Source of the DNA: Saonia flava | GTDB taxonomy: Bacteria > Bacteroidota > Bacteroidia > Flavobacteriales > Flavobacteriaceae | Length of the DNA stretch: 64,000 bases | Direction: 5' to 3' | Assembly (NCBI RefSeq): GCF_011927795.1 | Contig: NZ_JAATJJ010000001.1 | Coordinates: forward strand, 1,613,062 to 1,677,061 | Shown: piece by piece, positions 54,107 to 63,859 of the stretch | How the letters are laid out: each line of letters begins with the position of its first letter | Position numbering within the stretch: position 1 is the first letter of the stretch | The notes under the pieces: generated by a model | Told to the model about the DNA's origin: nothing | Seen by the model: the letters and a program-made list of their open reading frames with translations, nothing else | Database searches by the model: none | Program-made: the position numbers and the translations under genes

Positions 54107-55342
54107 GTGCATTTTATCTACAATATTATTTCCCATATCACTTGGTTCTTTCTTACAATCCTTGCCTTGCTAAACCCAAAAATGAAGCTTTTTGTGAAAG
54201 GAAGAAAGCAAACATTTTCCATATTAAAAAAAGAAATTAATAAAGGGCATGATGTTATTTGGGTTCATGTGGCCTCTCTTGGTGAATTTGAACAAGGGCT
54301 GCCCATCATAGATGAATTGAAGCTCACCTACCCAAGCTATAAAATATTGGTTACTTTTTTTTCCCCTTCCGGGTATGAGGTAAAAAAGAATACTCCATCA
54401 GCAGATGCTGTTACTTACCTGCCCATGGATACCAAAACAAATGTTCAGCACTTTTTGGATTTGACACAGCCTAAATTGGCCATTTTTGTAAAATATGAGA
54501 TTTGGCCCAACTACCTTAAAGAACTAAATAAAGGAAACATTCCCACCATTCTTATTTCAGCCATTTTTAGGAAAAACCAGATTTACTTTAAGCCTTATGG
54601 AAGTTTTATGAAAAGGGCGCTAGGCAATTTCAATTATATTTTTGTTCAAGATAAAAATTCAAAAAAACTTTTGAAATCCATTAACATCATAAATGTTTCA
54701 GTTTCTGGGGACACTAGGTTTGACAGGGTTTCAAAAATTATAAAACAGGACAACTCCCTGAATTTTATGGAGCAGTTCAAACAAAATACCACTTGTTTTG
54801 TTGCTGGCAGCACATGGCCCGAAGATGAAGAAATTATTGTAAGTTATATTAATTCAACAGAAAACAAACTAAAATATGTGTTGGCTCCACATAAAATAAA
54901 TAAAGACGAAATTACTTCCTTAAAAAAAAGCATAAATAAAAACACACTGCTTTATTCTGAAATAACCAACCAGAACCTATCGGATTTTGATGTGCTGATT
55001 ATTGACACCATTGGTCTTTTGACAAAAATATACAGCTATGCCTCCATGGCCTATGTGGGTGGAGGATTTGCTACAGGCCTTCACAATACTTTAGAGCCCG
55101 CAGCTTTTGGCATACCAGTTATCATTGGCCCAAAATATAAAGGATTTAAAGAGGCTGAAGAACTGGTAATTGAAAAAGGTATTTTGACCATCGCCAATAA
55201 AGTTGAATTTCAAAATACTACGAATCTGTTGATTGAAAACCCTGATTTTTGCAGTAGAACTGGAGAAATCAATTCTAAATATGTTTTAAAAAACAAGGGT
55301 GCCAGCACTTTGATAATAGAACATATTTGTTCTCTTTTATAG
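54107..55342 (+). CDS. waaA: 3-deoxy-D-manno-octulosonic acid (Kdo) transferase
   Basis: 411 aa, starting with GTG at 54107; the next ATG would remove the membrane-anchoring helix (residues about 5-22), which the family has. A GT30 glycosyltransferase: VHVASLGEFEQGLPII carries the catalytic Glu, VGGGFATGLHNTLEPAAFG and IGPKYKGFKEAEEL form the donor-binding domain. It adds Kdo to lipid A at the inner face of the inner membrane. It is divergent from the aminotransferase. Confidence 0.95.
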   Translation: MHFIYNIISHITWFFLTILALLNPKMKLFVKGRKQTFSILKKEINKGHDVIWVHVASLGEFEQGLPIIDELKLTYPSYKILVTFFSPSGYEVKKNTPSADAVTYLPMDTKTNVQHFLDLTQPKLAIFVKYEIWPNYLKELNKGNIPTILISAIFRKNQIYFKPYGSFMKRALGNFNYIFVQDKNSKKLLKSINIINVSVSGDTRFDRVSKIIKQDNSLNFMEQFKQNTTCFVAGSTWPEDEEIIVSYINSTENKLKYVLAPHKINKDEITSLKKSINKNTLLYSEITNQNLSDFDVLIIDTIGLLTKIYSYASMAYVGGGFATGLHNTLEPAAFGIPVIIGPKYKGFKEAEELVIEKGILTIANKVEFQNTTNLLIENPDFCSRTGEINSKYVLKNKGASTLIIEHICSLL

Positions 55343-55452
55343 TAATTTTCTTGAATTTTCACTTCTATCTTTTGTTTTACCATCATAGAACATATTAAAA
55401 TTTTACTTTCATTTTTTTTGTTAGTTTTACCAGAACCAACAAACTAATACCC

Positions 55453-56799
55453 ATGAATTCCAAAATTTTTCGCATTTCCCTCACTGCAGCGCTATCTGGC
55501 TTTTTATTTGGGTTTGACACCGTTGTAATCAGTGGTGCAAATCTGCCTATTAAGGAACTTTGGAATACTTCTCCATGGTTTCATGGCACCTTTATAATGT
55601 CCATGGCTCTTTGGGGAACAGTAATTGGTTCTCTTTTTGGCGGAGTTCCTTGCGAACGTTTTGGAAGAAAGAAAACCCTCTTTTGGATTGGAATATTATA
55701 TGCTTTATCTGCCATTGGTTCGGGATTGGCAACAGACCCCTATATGTTTTCATTCTTTAGATTTATTGGTGGACTGGGTGTTGGTGCATCCTCGGTAGCA
55801 GCCCCAATATATATTTCAGAAATATCTACTGCAAAAAATAGGGGTAAGTTAGGAGCATTATATCAATTTATGCTCGTTTTGGGTATTCTAATAGCTTTCA
55901 TTTCAAACTATTTATTAATAGGGGTCGGTGGTGAAAATGATTGGCGCTGGATGTTGGGAATTGAGGCTATTCCCGCTATTCTATATACTGTTTTGGTTGT
56001 TAAAATTCCCAACAGTCCACGATGGCTGGCCATTACAAAACAGGATGATAGAGGTGCGCTAGAGACTTTAAAACAACTTTACACCGAAGAAGATGCCTTA
56101 AATAAATTAAAAGAAATTAAAAGTGATATTTCGACAAAAAAGGTGAAAGAAAGTCTGTTTTCTGGAAACTACAAAACGCCTTTGATTCTTGCTTTTCTTA
56201 TCGCTTTTTTTAACCAACTTTCTGGAATTAACTTTATTCTTTACTATGCCCCAGAAATATTGGAAAGAGCGGGGTTGGCAACTCAAGAATCACTTTTTAG
56301 TTCAATTGCTATTGGACTTATAAATCTAATTTTCACATTTGTAGGTGTTTGGTTAATAGACAGATTAGGAAGAAAACAATTGATGAAAATAGGTTCTTTT
56401 GGGTACATAATTAGTCTTGGTATGGTGGGCTGGTGCTTTTATAGTGGTGCAAGCTCTACCCTTCTCCTCATTTTTATTTTGGTCTTTATAGCATCCCATG
56501 CTGTTGGCCAAGGTGCTGTTATATGGGTCTTTATCTCCGAAATATTCCCTAATAAGGTGAGGGCATTCGGTCAATCATGGGGTACCGGGACACATTGGGT
56601 ATTTGCCGCAATCATCACTTTGGTCACTCCTATTTTTTTAGATGCCGACAATGGCATCTTTAAAGATAATCCATGGCCTATTTTTATATTTTTTGCAGGT
56701 ATGATGGTCCTTCAGTTATTGTTTGTATTGTTCATGATGCCGGAGACCAAAGGAATCTCTCTGGAAGATTTGGACAAAAAACTAAATAAAAGGAAATAG
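55453..56799 (+). CDS. Sugar porter of the major facilitator superfamily
   Basis: 448 aa with 12 hydrophobic helices. Sugar-porter signatures are present: GFLFGFDTVVISGANLP in helix 1, CERFGRKKTLF between helices 2 and 3, IPNSPRWLA after helix 6, QLSGINFILYYAPEI in helix 7, IDRLGRKQLM between 8 and 9 and MPETKGISLEDLDKK at the end. It resembles XylE/GalP-type proton symporters; the sugar is not determined. It stands alone, 110 nt after waaA. Confidence 0.9.
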   Translation: MNSKIFRISLTAALSGFLFGFDTVVISGANLPIKELWNTSPWFHGTFIMSMALWGTVIGSLFGGVPCERFGRKKTLFWIGILYALSAIGSGLATDPYMFSFFRFIGGLGVGASSVAAPIYISEISTAKNRGKLGALYQFMLVLGILIAFISNYLLIGVGGENDWRWMLGIEAIPAILYTVLVVKIPNSPRWLAITKQDDRGALETLKQLYTEEDALNKLKEIKSDISTKKVKESLFSGNYKTPLILAFLIAFFNQLSGINFILYYAPEILERAGLATQESLFSSIAIGLINLIFTFVGVWLIDRLGRKQLMKIGSFGYIISLGMVGWCFYSGASSTLLLIFILVFIASHAVGQGAVIWVFISEIFPNKVRAFGQSWGTGTHWVFAAIITLVTPIFLDADNGIFKDNPWPIFIFFAGMMVLQLLFVLFMMPETKGISLEDLDKKLNKRK

Positions 56800-56947
56800 T
56801 ACTCAATGATATGAATGGATTCGTTAATCGAGCATATTTACCAATTCTAGTATAAGCATCTGTATTTCAAGACATTTATCGAGTATTTTGCCGAAAAACT
56901 AACTGAATAAGCAACAATTTATTACATTGTAGGAAATTATATGAATT

Positions 56948-57073
56948 ATGGAAGAATTATCTTTTGGCACCAAAATACTCAATACATTCCTTAGGTTAAT
57001 GGTATTTGTTTTGGTAGGCATTTTAATTGCCGTTGTGGTCTGCCTAATTTTAGCAGCCTTTGGGTTCTTTTAA
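56948..57073 (+). CDS. Small single-helix membrane protein (41 aa)
   Basis: A short ATG frame, MEELSFGTKILNTFLRLMV then a hydrophobic helix (VFVLVGILIAVVVCLILAAFG) and a stop. It has a charged, amphipathic N-terminus and one helix, the layout of small membrane proteins. It ends 62 nt before a strong bidirectional terminator. Such genes are missed by length filters. No family recognised and no promoter consensus placed. Confidence 0.45.
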   Translation: MEELSFGTKILNTFLRLMVFVLVGILIAVVVCLILAAFGFF

Positions 57074-57134
57074 CACCTAATTATCCCATAATCTTAAACT
57101 CTTCTTGAATGCCTATTATACTACTATTATTCAT

Positions 57135-57166
57135 AAAAAAAGCTTCCAAAATAGGAAGCTTTTTTT
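57135..57166. terminator. Bidirectional terminator between two small membrane-protein genes
   Basis: Stem AGCTTCC (57141-57147) with GGAAGCT (57154-57160), loop AAAATA, flanked by seven A and seven T. It fits convergent transcripts from both sides. Confidence 0.85.
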
Positions 57167-57189
57167 ATAGAAAATTTATTGCTTTAACC

Positions 57190-57321
57190 TTATAAAGGCA
57201 CTTCTCTGGTCAAAACCTTTATTATAAAAAATATAGTGATTGATAGTACCAAGCAACAAATTGCGGCTATTCTGTCCTCTGTGATGAACTCCTTTTTCAA
57301 ATTTAGAATCAAAGTCTTCAT
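57190..57321 (-). CDS. Small single-helix membrane protein (43 aa)
   Basis: Minus-strand ATG frame MKTLILNLKKEFITEDRIA, then AICCLVLSITIFFIIKVL as a transmembrane helix and a short basic/acidic end. A charged N-terminus followed by one helix, then stop 24 nt before the terminator. A longer TTG-start frame (57176-57415) overlaps it but lacks an ATG and reads as cysteine- and histidine-rich random-looking sequence; I judge the 43-aa frame the better candidate. Function unknown. Confidence 0.4.
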   Translation of the reverse strand: MKTLILNLKKEFITEDRIAAICCLVLSITIFFIIKVLTREVPL

Positions 57322-57506
57322 AAGTAGATAATTTTATACAAAGTTGGCAACAAACGCTATAGAGAGGAATAAAAGTTGACCAAGTGATAAAATTGTAGAC
57401 CAAAGGTAATGTCAAGGGAATTGGTCGAAAATAAGTGCTATTGACCCATTTTAATGTTTTAAACCGGTCTTGACTATTTGTTTTTTAACAAAAAAATCAT
57501 AATTAA

Positions 57507-58559
57507 CTAAAACAGTGCCTTTTGCCTTATAATTCTCCAATGTCTTTCAAGATTTGGCTTAAAAATCAGAACTATTGAACAAATTCCAAAAATAAACAGA
57601 ATTACCCCAAAAAATACAAAGAATGGGGATAGCGAATGATAATAATACCTGGTTAAACCATAACCCGTAATACTACCATAAAGTATAATGGAGTGAACCA
57701 CATAAAGAGATAGTGTTTTTTGTCCTATTTTAAACAATAATGGATGTTTAAGGTGATTCCTAAAAAGTAAAAAAAATGTGAAAACAAAAAGTACATCTCC
57801 TAAACGGGCAAGGGCATAATTATTGTCCAAAATGGTATAAGAGGAGAAAATTAAAATAGAGCCTATTATAATCATTGCCAATATAATATCCCTATAGAAA
57901 CTCTTCTTTCCGTTAAACCTATTAAATAAAACAGATAAAAAACCACCAAAAGTTGCATAGGCAAACCATGGTATTATTGTGAATACCGAACCATTTTTTA
58001 CAGTAAAATAATTATTGAAAATAGTTGGCATAAAAGAATAATCCCATTTTTCCAATTTAAACTTAAACAATAAAAGACCTAGACTTATATTAAGTAAGAT
58101 CAATGGAAATACTATTTTTTTTGTTTTATAGGTAAGTAAATAAATTATAACAATTAATACGATAGAGAGTCCAATACATTGCAGTACATGAACAATGTAA
58201 AATTTATCGTTGATGGTTCCTTGTAGCAAGCCTTTAAAATTCAACTGCAACAAATAACCTATGCCCATTAATTGAAGCCCCCTTATAAAACCTTTTTTTA
58301 CTCTTGGGTTTCTTATTCCTAGAGAATGTTTTTTCAACAGAATAAATGTGAAAACAAAGCCAGAAACGGCAAAAAAAACAGGAGCGGTAATTCCTCTAAA
58401 ATAGTCCCAAACGGAAAATAGAAAAAAGTCCTTATTCTTATAATCATTAGACAGCAAAGATGCTACAAAATGACCTTGAAGCATCATAAGTATTGCCCAT
58501 GCGCGCATCGCGTCAATAAAGTGCAATCTACCTTTTTGAAGGTCATTCCCTTGAATCAT
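57507..58559 (-). CDS. Multi-pass membrane acyltransferase (DUF1624/HGSNAT-like)
   Basis: About 350 aa from the ATG at 58559. An in-frame ATG further upstream (58703) adds 48 residues without a hydrophobic segment and is less likely. About ten helices. The N-terminal block FIDAMRAWAILMMLQGHFV, with D, R and H in the first helix, matches the catalytic region of heparan-alpha-glucosaminide N-acetyltransferase-like and related acyltransferase-3 families. PVFFAVSGFVFTF follows in the next helix. It would transfer an acyl group across the membrane to a sugar. Acceptor unknown. It stands alone between the small genes and the copper cluster. Confidence 0.8.
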   Translation of the reverse strand: MIQGNDLQKGRLHFIDAMRAWAILMMLQGHFVASLLSNDYKNKDFFLFSVWDYFRGITAPVFFAVSGFVFTFILLKKHSLGIRNPRVKKGFIRGLQLMGIGYLLQLNFKGLLQGTINDKFYIVHVLQCIGLSIVLIVIIYLLTYKTKKIVFPLILLNISLGLLLFKFKLEKWDYSFMPTIFNNYFTVKNGSVFTIIPWFAYATFGGFLSVLFNRFNGKKSFYRDIILAMIIIGSILIFSSYTILDNNYALARLGDVLFVFTFFLLFRNHLKHPLLFKIGQKTLSLYVVHSIILYGSITGYGLTRYYYHSLSPFFVFFGVILFIFGICSIVLIFKPNLERHWRIIRQKALF

Positions 58560-58801
58560 TATATAAAAATGTATGGCGAAGGTAGAATAATAAGTATGAA
58601 AAACTCCTTGGATTTCATTATTAAAATGAAGACCTATCACAAAAAAACCTTGTTTCCAAAGAGCTATTCTAAAGAGTTGAGGCGGAGAAAATAAAGTTTT
58701 CACATCTTACAACAGTAGACCTTTTTTCTAAGGAAAATCTAGCACTATCATTTGTAGGCTTTTGGCATATCTTGAGAGTTTGTTGCACTTAAGATCAAAA
58801 G

Positions 58802-60565
58802 CTATTTTAAACTATCAATTACACTCCCACAAGTCAACATAGCATCACCAAAATACGGATTGCGCACTTCCTTTTCGGCACTTAGCCATTTAGCACCTTT
58901 ATTGCTGTCCGCCATAGGGCAATGCTGTACATATATTGCATTATTCACGAATTTTAGACCTGAAGTGATAGCAATTATATTCTCATTAAAAATAACGAAG
59001 TGCGCTCGTTGATTTTCCAAATCTTTCTTTTTAGCAATAGCCTCAAGCATTTCCATACCTTTAACCAAATGTGCTTTTTCCATCGCACCTAAGTCTTTAA
59101 GGTTGAGCTTTTTTAGCTCGGTCAATATTGTTTTTGCCAGATAGGCGGTTTGGTCAGAATCACTGGCTACAAAAGCGTCCTTTAATTTTAAATAGGAAAC
59201 CAAGATTGTTTGAAATTCGTTTTGAAATCTATCTGGAAACTTCATATCCCTTGTACTTTCTATTCCACCTTTTTCTTTAATGTCCTGCATCCCTATATGA
59301 CCTTCATGCCCCGTCATTGTTTTTCCGGCTTTTTTGTTCATCATACTTTTTTTACCTTTTAACTGAGCGGTAGCATCCACAGAAAAAGTACCATTGGTAA
59401 CTATCTCTTCTCCTAACGAAAGACCTGAAATCACTTCCATTTGTTCTCCTTTTCTGGCACCAACCGTTACCTCTCGCATTTCAAACACAGGCTCATCAGC
59501 CTTTACTTTTAGGTACACCACTGAACGCTCTCCTGTCCACATCACTGCACTTGAAGGAACAGATAAGGTTGCCACTTGTTCCAAATTTGGACTTGTCATT
59601 ATTTTTCCCATAACGAACATCCCCGGTTTAAAAATATCGTTTGAATTCCTTAATGTTGCTCGCACTGTTACAGTTCTGGTGGAATTATTCAGTACAGGAT
59701 CTATAAAAGAGATTCTACCTTGAAATAGTTCATCGGGATAAGCATTACTAACAATACTGATTTTTTGCCCTTGACTAATTTGAGACAATTGGTTCTCATA
59801 AGCATCAAACTCTACCCAAACAGTATTCAAATTGTTTACTTTAGCAATAGGTTGTCCTTTTTTTACATAATCGCCTTCTGCGCTCATTACTTCTGAAACT
59901 GTTCCTGAAACCGTTGTATAAATAGGGAAATTCTCTTTTACCTTCCCCGAAGTTTCAATGGTATTGATTTGACCTTCTGAAAGCTTCCATAGCTTTAATT
60001 TATTCTTAACTGCGTTATATAACTGTGGTTGTGATGACTTTAATGAAGCTGCTGTCAATAATTCTTGTTGGGCAGCGACCAATTCTGGGGAATAGATAGT
60101 GGCCAAGAGTTGGCCATTTCTAACTTTTTGTCCTTCATAGTTAACATTCAATTGTTCAATCCTACCGTCAAAATAACTTGCTTGCAAAGCAACAGCTTCC
60201 TTGTTGACAGCAATCTTTCCCGAAAGACTTATGGTACTATTAACTTCATCTGTTTGGCCTCCCACTACAGTAGTTTGAATGTTGGCCAACGCCAAGGCGT
60301 TATCAGTCATTTTAAACTGCCCAGGGGAAAGGCCATCGGCTCCAGCTTCGGCAGGAATTAAATCCATGCCGCATAAGGGACAATCACCAGGTTCGTGCTG
60401 CATAATCTGTGGGTGCATTGAGCACGTCCACATTTGGTCCGCAGTTTCACCAGCATGGTTATGGGTAGATATTGTTTTTTCCTCGGTACGTATGCCGAAG
60501 ATTAGGTAACCTGCCAAAAGTCCGGTTATAGCTGCAACTGCAATATAAATACTAGTCTTTTTCAT
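58802..60565 (-). CDS. cusB: CusB-like periplasmic adaptor with heavy-metal-binding and DUF3347 domains
   Basis: 587 aa. An N-terminal anchor helix (SIYIAVAAITGLLAGYLIFG) is followed by a heavy-metal-binding domain (about 45-72, WTCSMHPQI...GDCPLCGMDL with Cys, His and Met ligands). Then comes a membrane-fusion-protein core with paired lipoyl/barrel parts (about 95-415) and a C-terminal DUF3347 domain (about 455-585) that ends near YVQHCPMADS, another potential metal site. It should bridge an inner-membrane RND pump and an outer-membrane channel for copper or silver export. No cusA or cusC lies in the window. Its start overlaps the stop of the upstream PepSY gene by one base. Confidence 0.92.
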   Translation of the reverse strand: MKKTSIYIAVAAITGLLAGYLIFGIRTEEKTISTHNHAGETADQMWTCSMHPQIMQHEPGDCPLCGMDLIPAEAGADGLSPGQFKMTDNALALANIQTTVVGGQTDEVNSTISLSGKIAVNKEAVALQASYFDGRIEQLNVNYEGQKVRNGQLLATIYSPELVAAQQELLTAASLKSSQPQLYNAVKNKLKLWKLSEGQINTIETSGKVKENFPIYTTVSGTVSEVMSAEGDYVKKGQPIAKVNNLNTVWVEFDAYENQLSQISQGQKISIVSNAYPDELFQGRISFIDPVLNNSTRTVTVRATLRNSNDIFKPGMFVMGKIMTSPNLEQVATLSVPSSAVMWTGERSVVYLKVKADEPVFEMREVTVGARKGEQMEVISGLSLGEEIVTNGTFSVDATAQLKGKKSMMNKKAGKTMTGHEGHIGMQDIKEKGGIESTRDMKFPDRFQNEFQTILVSYLKLKDAFVASDSDQTAYLAKTILTELKKLNLKDLGAMEKAHLVKGMEMLEAIAKKKDLENQRAHFVIFNENIIAITSGLKFVNNAIYVQHCPMADSNKGAKWLSAEKEVRNPYFGDAMLTCGSVIDSLK

Positions 60566-61278
60566 TAATTCCTTTTTAATCGTTTCTTAAGTTTTATAAT
60601 GGAAGTAGAGCTTACATACCAAAGTATAAAGCCACTAAACACTGTAATTAACCCCAAGAGAGAAAATGCTCTTAATACCGTAGTGTTGAAATTATCCCTA
60701 CCCTCATAGTCCATCGTATGAGTCATCCATAGAAAATCAAAAATGCGCCAACTACGATGACGTACTGTTTGGAACTTGCCATCTATGACAGACACATAAG
60801 CCTTTAGATTATCATCGCCTTTATAAGATATTACATAGGCTGGCAATAGCTTCTCACGGTATTCATGATGTTTGCCTACTTTGTCAATCAGAAATATTTT
60901 AGAAACCTCTAATTCATCTTTCATACGAGTATTGGCAATGTATAAAGCTTCCTTTTCACTAACACCCGACTTTACCGTGCCATCCAAGGCATTATAGAGT
61001 TTGTCATTGTTAATCCAATAAAACGGTACTCCATCGATATCTCGAATTTCTATGTCTCGAATTCCATCGGAATGTTTTAATTCTGAAGGTGCAATTAAGT
61101 TCTTAAACGCCTTGGGCCGGTATTTCAAATTCTTAAAATGATCACCATGAATATTATCGATATCCGTCCAACTAAAATATAATCCACTTATCGTCCAGAA
61201 CAAAAACTGTATGCCCAAAAACAATCCCATATAGCGGTGTATTTTTCTAATTTTTCTTGCTGTATGCCTATTTACCAT
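60565..61278 (-). CDS. PepSY domain-containing membrane protein
   Basis: 237 aa. A first helix (IHRYMGLFLGIQFLFWTISGLYFSW) opens with the HRYMGL histidine motif found in PepSY-associated membrane proteins. A periplasmic PepSY-like region (about 40-185, KEALYIANTRM) and a second helix near the C-terminus (LLGLITVFSGFILWYV) follow, then a basic tail. Such proteins often accompany copper or iron systems and some reduce metals. It lies between copA (5 nt) and cusB (1-nt overlap), so it is part of the copper operon. Confidence 0.86.
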   Translation of the reverse strand: MVNRHTARKIRKIHRYMGLFLGIQFLFWTISGLYFSWTDIDNIHGDHFKNLKYRPKAFKNLIAPSELKHSDGIRDIEIRDIDGVPFYWINNDKLYNALDGTVKSGVSEKEALYIANTRMKDELEVSKIFLIDKVGKHHEYREKLLPAYVISYKGDDNLKAYVSVIDGKFQTVRHRSWRIFDFLWMTHTMDYEGRDNFNTTVLRAFSLLGLITVFSGFILWYVSSTSIIKLKKRLKRN

Positions 61279-61283
61279 CCGTT

Positions 61284-63791
61284 TTAAATTTTTATTCTTC
61301 TTAATCTTAATGCATTTGCTATAACAGATACTGAACTAAAACTCATGGCCAAAGCAGCAATCATTGGTGAGAGCAAAACACCAAAGAATGGATATAACAC
61401 TCCTGCTGCAATAGGTACGCCAAGTGTATTATAAATCAATGCAAAAAATAAATTCTGTTTAATGTTCCCCATTACCGCATTACTTAAATTTAGAGCTTTC
61501 ACTATACCGTTTAAATCTCCTTTTACCAAGGTAAGGGCAGCGCTTTCAATAGCAACGTCCGTTCCCGTTCCCATTGCAATGCCCACATCACTTTTTGCCA
61601 ATGCAGGGGCGTCATTGATACCGTCTCCAGCCATAGCTACTACTTTGCCCATAGACTGTAATCGTTCCACCTCTTTTAATTTATCTTCAGGAAGCATACT
61701 CGCATTAAAATCTGACAAATTGAGTTCTCTGGACACTGCCTGAGCTGTATCGCGGTTATCACCAGTAAGCATAATTACATCGATTTCCATATTCTGTAGC
61801 TCCTTGATAGCCTTGGCACTGGTCTCTTTTATTTTGTCACCTATCACCACATACCCCAATACTTCACCATTTACCGCTAAATAGGAAACTGTTTTTCCTT
61901 GCTTTTGGAATTGCTTGGCTTCAGCCTCCATTTCTGAGGATATTTTAGCTCTTTCATGCTCCATCATTTTGGGATTACCCAAACCTAATTTCATATTGTC
62001 TACGAAACCTTGGACTCCTCTTCCTGTTATAGCCTTAAAATTCTCGGCTTTCTTAACATTTACCTCTCTTTCAGCCCCATAGGCCACCGTTGCTTCGGCC
62101 AAAGGATGCTCACTATTGCTGTTAAGGGCAACAATAAACTGAAGGATATCGATTTCACTAAAACGGTTGTCAAATGCTCCTACCTTTTCAACGGTTGGCT
62201 TGCCTTCAGTAATAGTTCCTGTTTTATCAATAATAAGAGTGTCAACCTTGTTCATTTTTTCAAGAGCTTCGGCATTTTTAATGAGCACACCATTTTGAGC
62301 GCCCTTGCCCACACCAACCATAACAGACATTGGTGTTGCCAATCCCAATGCACAGGGGCAAGCGATTATCAAAACGGCTATGGCATTTACCAAGGCATAG
62401 ACATAACGCGGTTCTGGTCCCAAGATGGCCCAAACCGCAAAGGTAATAACTGCAATTAGTACCACAATTGGCACAAAATAGGCCGAAACTGTATCTGCTA
62501 GTTTCTGAATGGGCGCACGACTACGGCTTGCTTCGTTGACCATGGCAATAATCTGTGAAAGTAGGGTATCACTGCCTACCTTTTTAGCGGTCATCAAAAA
62601 AGATTGATTCCCATTTATAGTTCCGCTGCTCACCTTATCTCCTTCATTCTTGTTTACCGGGATTGGCTCTCCTGTAATCATGGACTCGTCTACGACACTA
62701 GTCCCTTCCTTAATCACCCCATCAACCGGAATCTTATCCCCTGGCTTGACTTTAAGCACATCCCCAATTTCGATAGTATCAATACTAACTTCAACCTCTT
62801 CTCCATCTACTACTTTTACCGCTTTGTTAGGAGCCAGCTTCAACAATTCCTTTACGGCTGAATTTGTTTTGCTGTGAGCTCGCGCTTCTAACAATTGTCC
62901 CAATAAGACAAGTGTCAAAATCACTGTAGCTGCTTCAAAATACACATGCACATTCCCAGATTCTGTCTTGAACTGATCTGGAAACAAGTCTGGAAAAACC
63001 AACCCAAATACACTAAACAACCACGCTACACTAGCACCAATTCCTATAAGGGTAAACATATTGAGTTTCCAGGTTTTGATGCTACGATAGGCACGTTCAA
63101 AAAACATCCATGTGGCATAAAAAACCACTGGCATGGAAAGCACAAATTGTATCCAGTTCCATTGCCACTGTTCCAAAATGGAGTACAAAGGGTTGTCCGG
63201 AATCATTTCACTCATTGCAATCAAGAAAATCGGTAACGTAAATACCGTGGCAACCCAAAACTTTTTCGAAAGTTTGTTATAGGTCTTTTCTTCTGCGGAA
63301 AGGTCTGGTTCCATTGGCACCAAGTCCATACCGCATATAGGACAGCTTCCTGATTCATCTTTAACCACCTCGGGGTGCATGGGGCAAGTCCATTGACCTG
63401 AATGGACGGACAAAGCTGAAAGACTTTGTTCCTCAACCAAGTCCATACCACATATAGGACAATCCCCCGGTCTGCCATACGTCTTATCACCCTCACAGTG
63501 CATTGGACAGTAAAAAGTTCCAGTTCCTTTGCCTTTCGATTTCACTTTATCATCTATTTTAGGGGGATGATTGTGTTCCCCTGGCAAATGAATACTATAG
63601 ACACCTCCCTCATTTTCTAGAGCCTTCTGAAGGGTTTCTATATTGATATGGCGATTCATTTCGATAATAGCATCCTTTTTTTCTAAATCAACAGTTGTAT
63701 TAATTACACCATCAACCGCATTAAGTGTTTTCTCAACATGATTTCGACAACCATTACAGCTCATTCCTTGTATGTGATATATGTGTTTCAT
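61284..63791 (-). CDS. copA: Copper-translocating P-type ATPase
   Basis: 835 aa. It opens with a ferredoxin-like metal domain (GMSCNGCRNHV, Cys12 and Cys15), then two heavy-metal-binding modules (about 92-118 and 133-160, each with PMH, C-P-I-C-G-M-D-L). The transmembrane CPC motif IACPCALGLATP is at about 476, the phosphorylated Asp in IDKTGTITEGKP at about 521, and TGEPIPV and AMAGDGINDAPAL are in the actuator and nucleotide domains. CPC and the soft-ligand modules favour monovalent copper (or silver) export from the cytoplasm. It is followed by PepSY and cusB and preceded by an AraC-type regulator. Confidence 0.95.
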   Translation of the reverse strand: MKHIYHIQGMSCNGCRNHVEKTLNAVDGVINTTVDLEKKDAIIEMNRHINIETLQKALENEGGVYSIHLPGEHNHPPKIDDKVKSKGKGTGTFYCPMHCEGDKTYGRPGDCPICGMDLVEEQSLSALSVHSGQWTCPMHPEVVKDESGSCPICGMDLVPMEPDLSAEEKTYNKLSKKFWVATVFTLPIFLIAMSEMIPDNPLYSILEQWQWNWIQFVLSMPVVFYATWMFFERAYRSIKTWKLNMFTLIGIGASVAWLFSVFGLVFPDLFPDQFKTESGNVHVYFEAATVILTLVLLGQLLEARAHSKTNSAVKELLKLAPNKAVKVVDGEEVEVSIDTIEIGDVLKVKPGDKIPVDGVIKEGTSVVDESMITGEPIPVNKNEGDKVSSGTINGNQSFLMTAKKVGSDTLLSQIIAMVNEASRSRAPIQKLADTVSAYFVPIVVLIAVITFAVWAILGPEPRYVYALVNAIAVLIIACPCALGLATPMSVMVGVGKGAQNGVLIKNAEALEKMNKVDTLIIDKTGTITEGKPTVEKVGAFDNRFSEIDILQFIVALNSNSEHPLAEATVAYGAEREVNVKKAENFKAITGRGVQGFVDNMKLGLGNPKMMEHERAKISSEMEAEAKQFQKQGKTVSYLAVNGEVLGYVVIGDKIKETSAKAIKELQNMEIDVIMLTGDNRDTAQAVSRELNLSDFNASMLPEDKLKEVERLQSMGKVVAMAGDGINDAPALAKSDVGIAMGTGTDVAIESAALTLVKGDLNGIVKALNLSNAVMGNIKQNLFFALIYNTLGVPIAAGVLYPFFGVLLSPMIAALAMSFSSVSVIANALRLRRIKI

Positions 63792-63859
63792 AGTCCTAAA
63801 TTAGCTGATCTAAGGTACCTCGAATCTTTTCAAGGTGTTAGCACAATTGTGGGTAATAT

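Noticed and set aside
57176-57415. TTG-start frame of 79 codons on the minus strand
   Set aside because: No ATG, and the frame continues upstream without a start until a stop; its translation looks random, and an ATG frame with a transmembrane helix in another phase explains the region better.
58560-58703. 48 extra N-terminal residues on the acyltransferase
   Set aside because: The added part lacks family motifs and the catalytic block sits near the N-terminus from the ATG at 58559, as expected.
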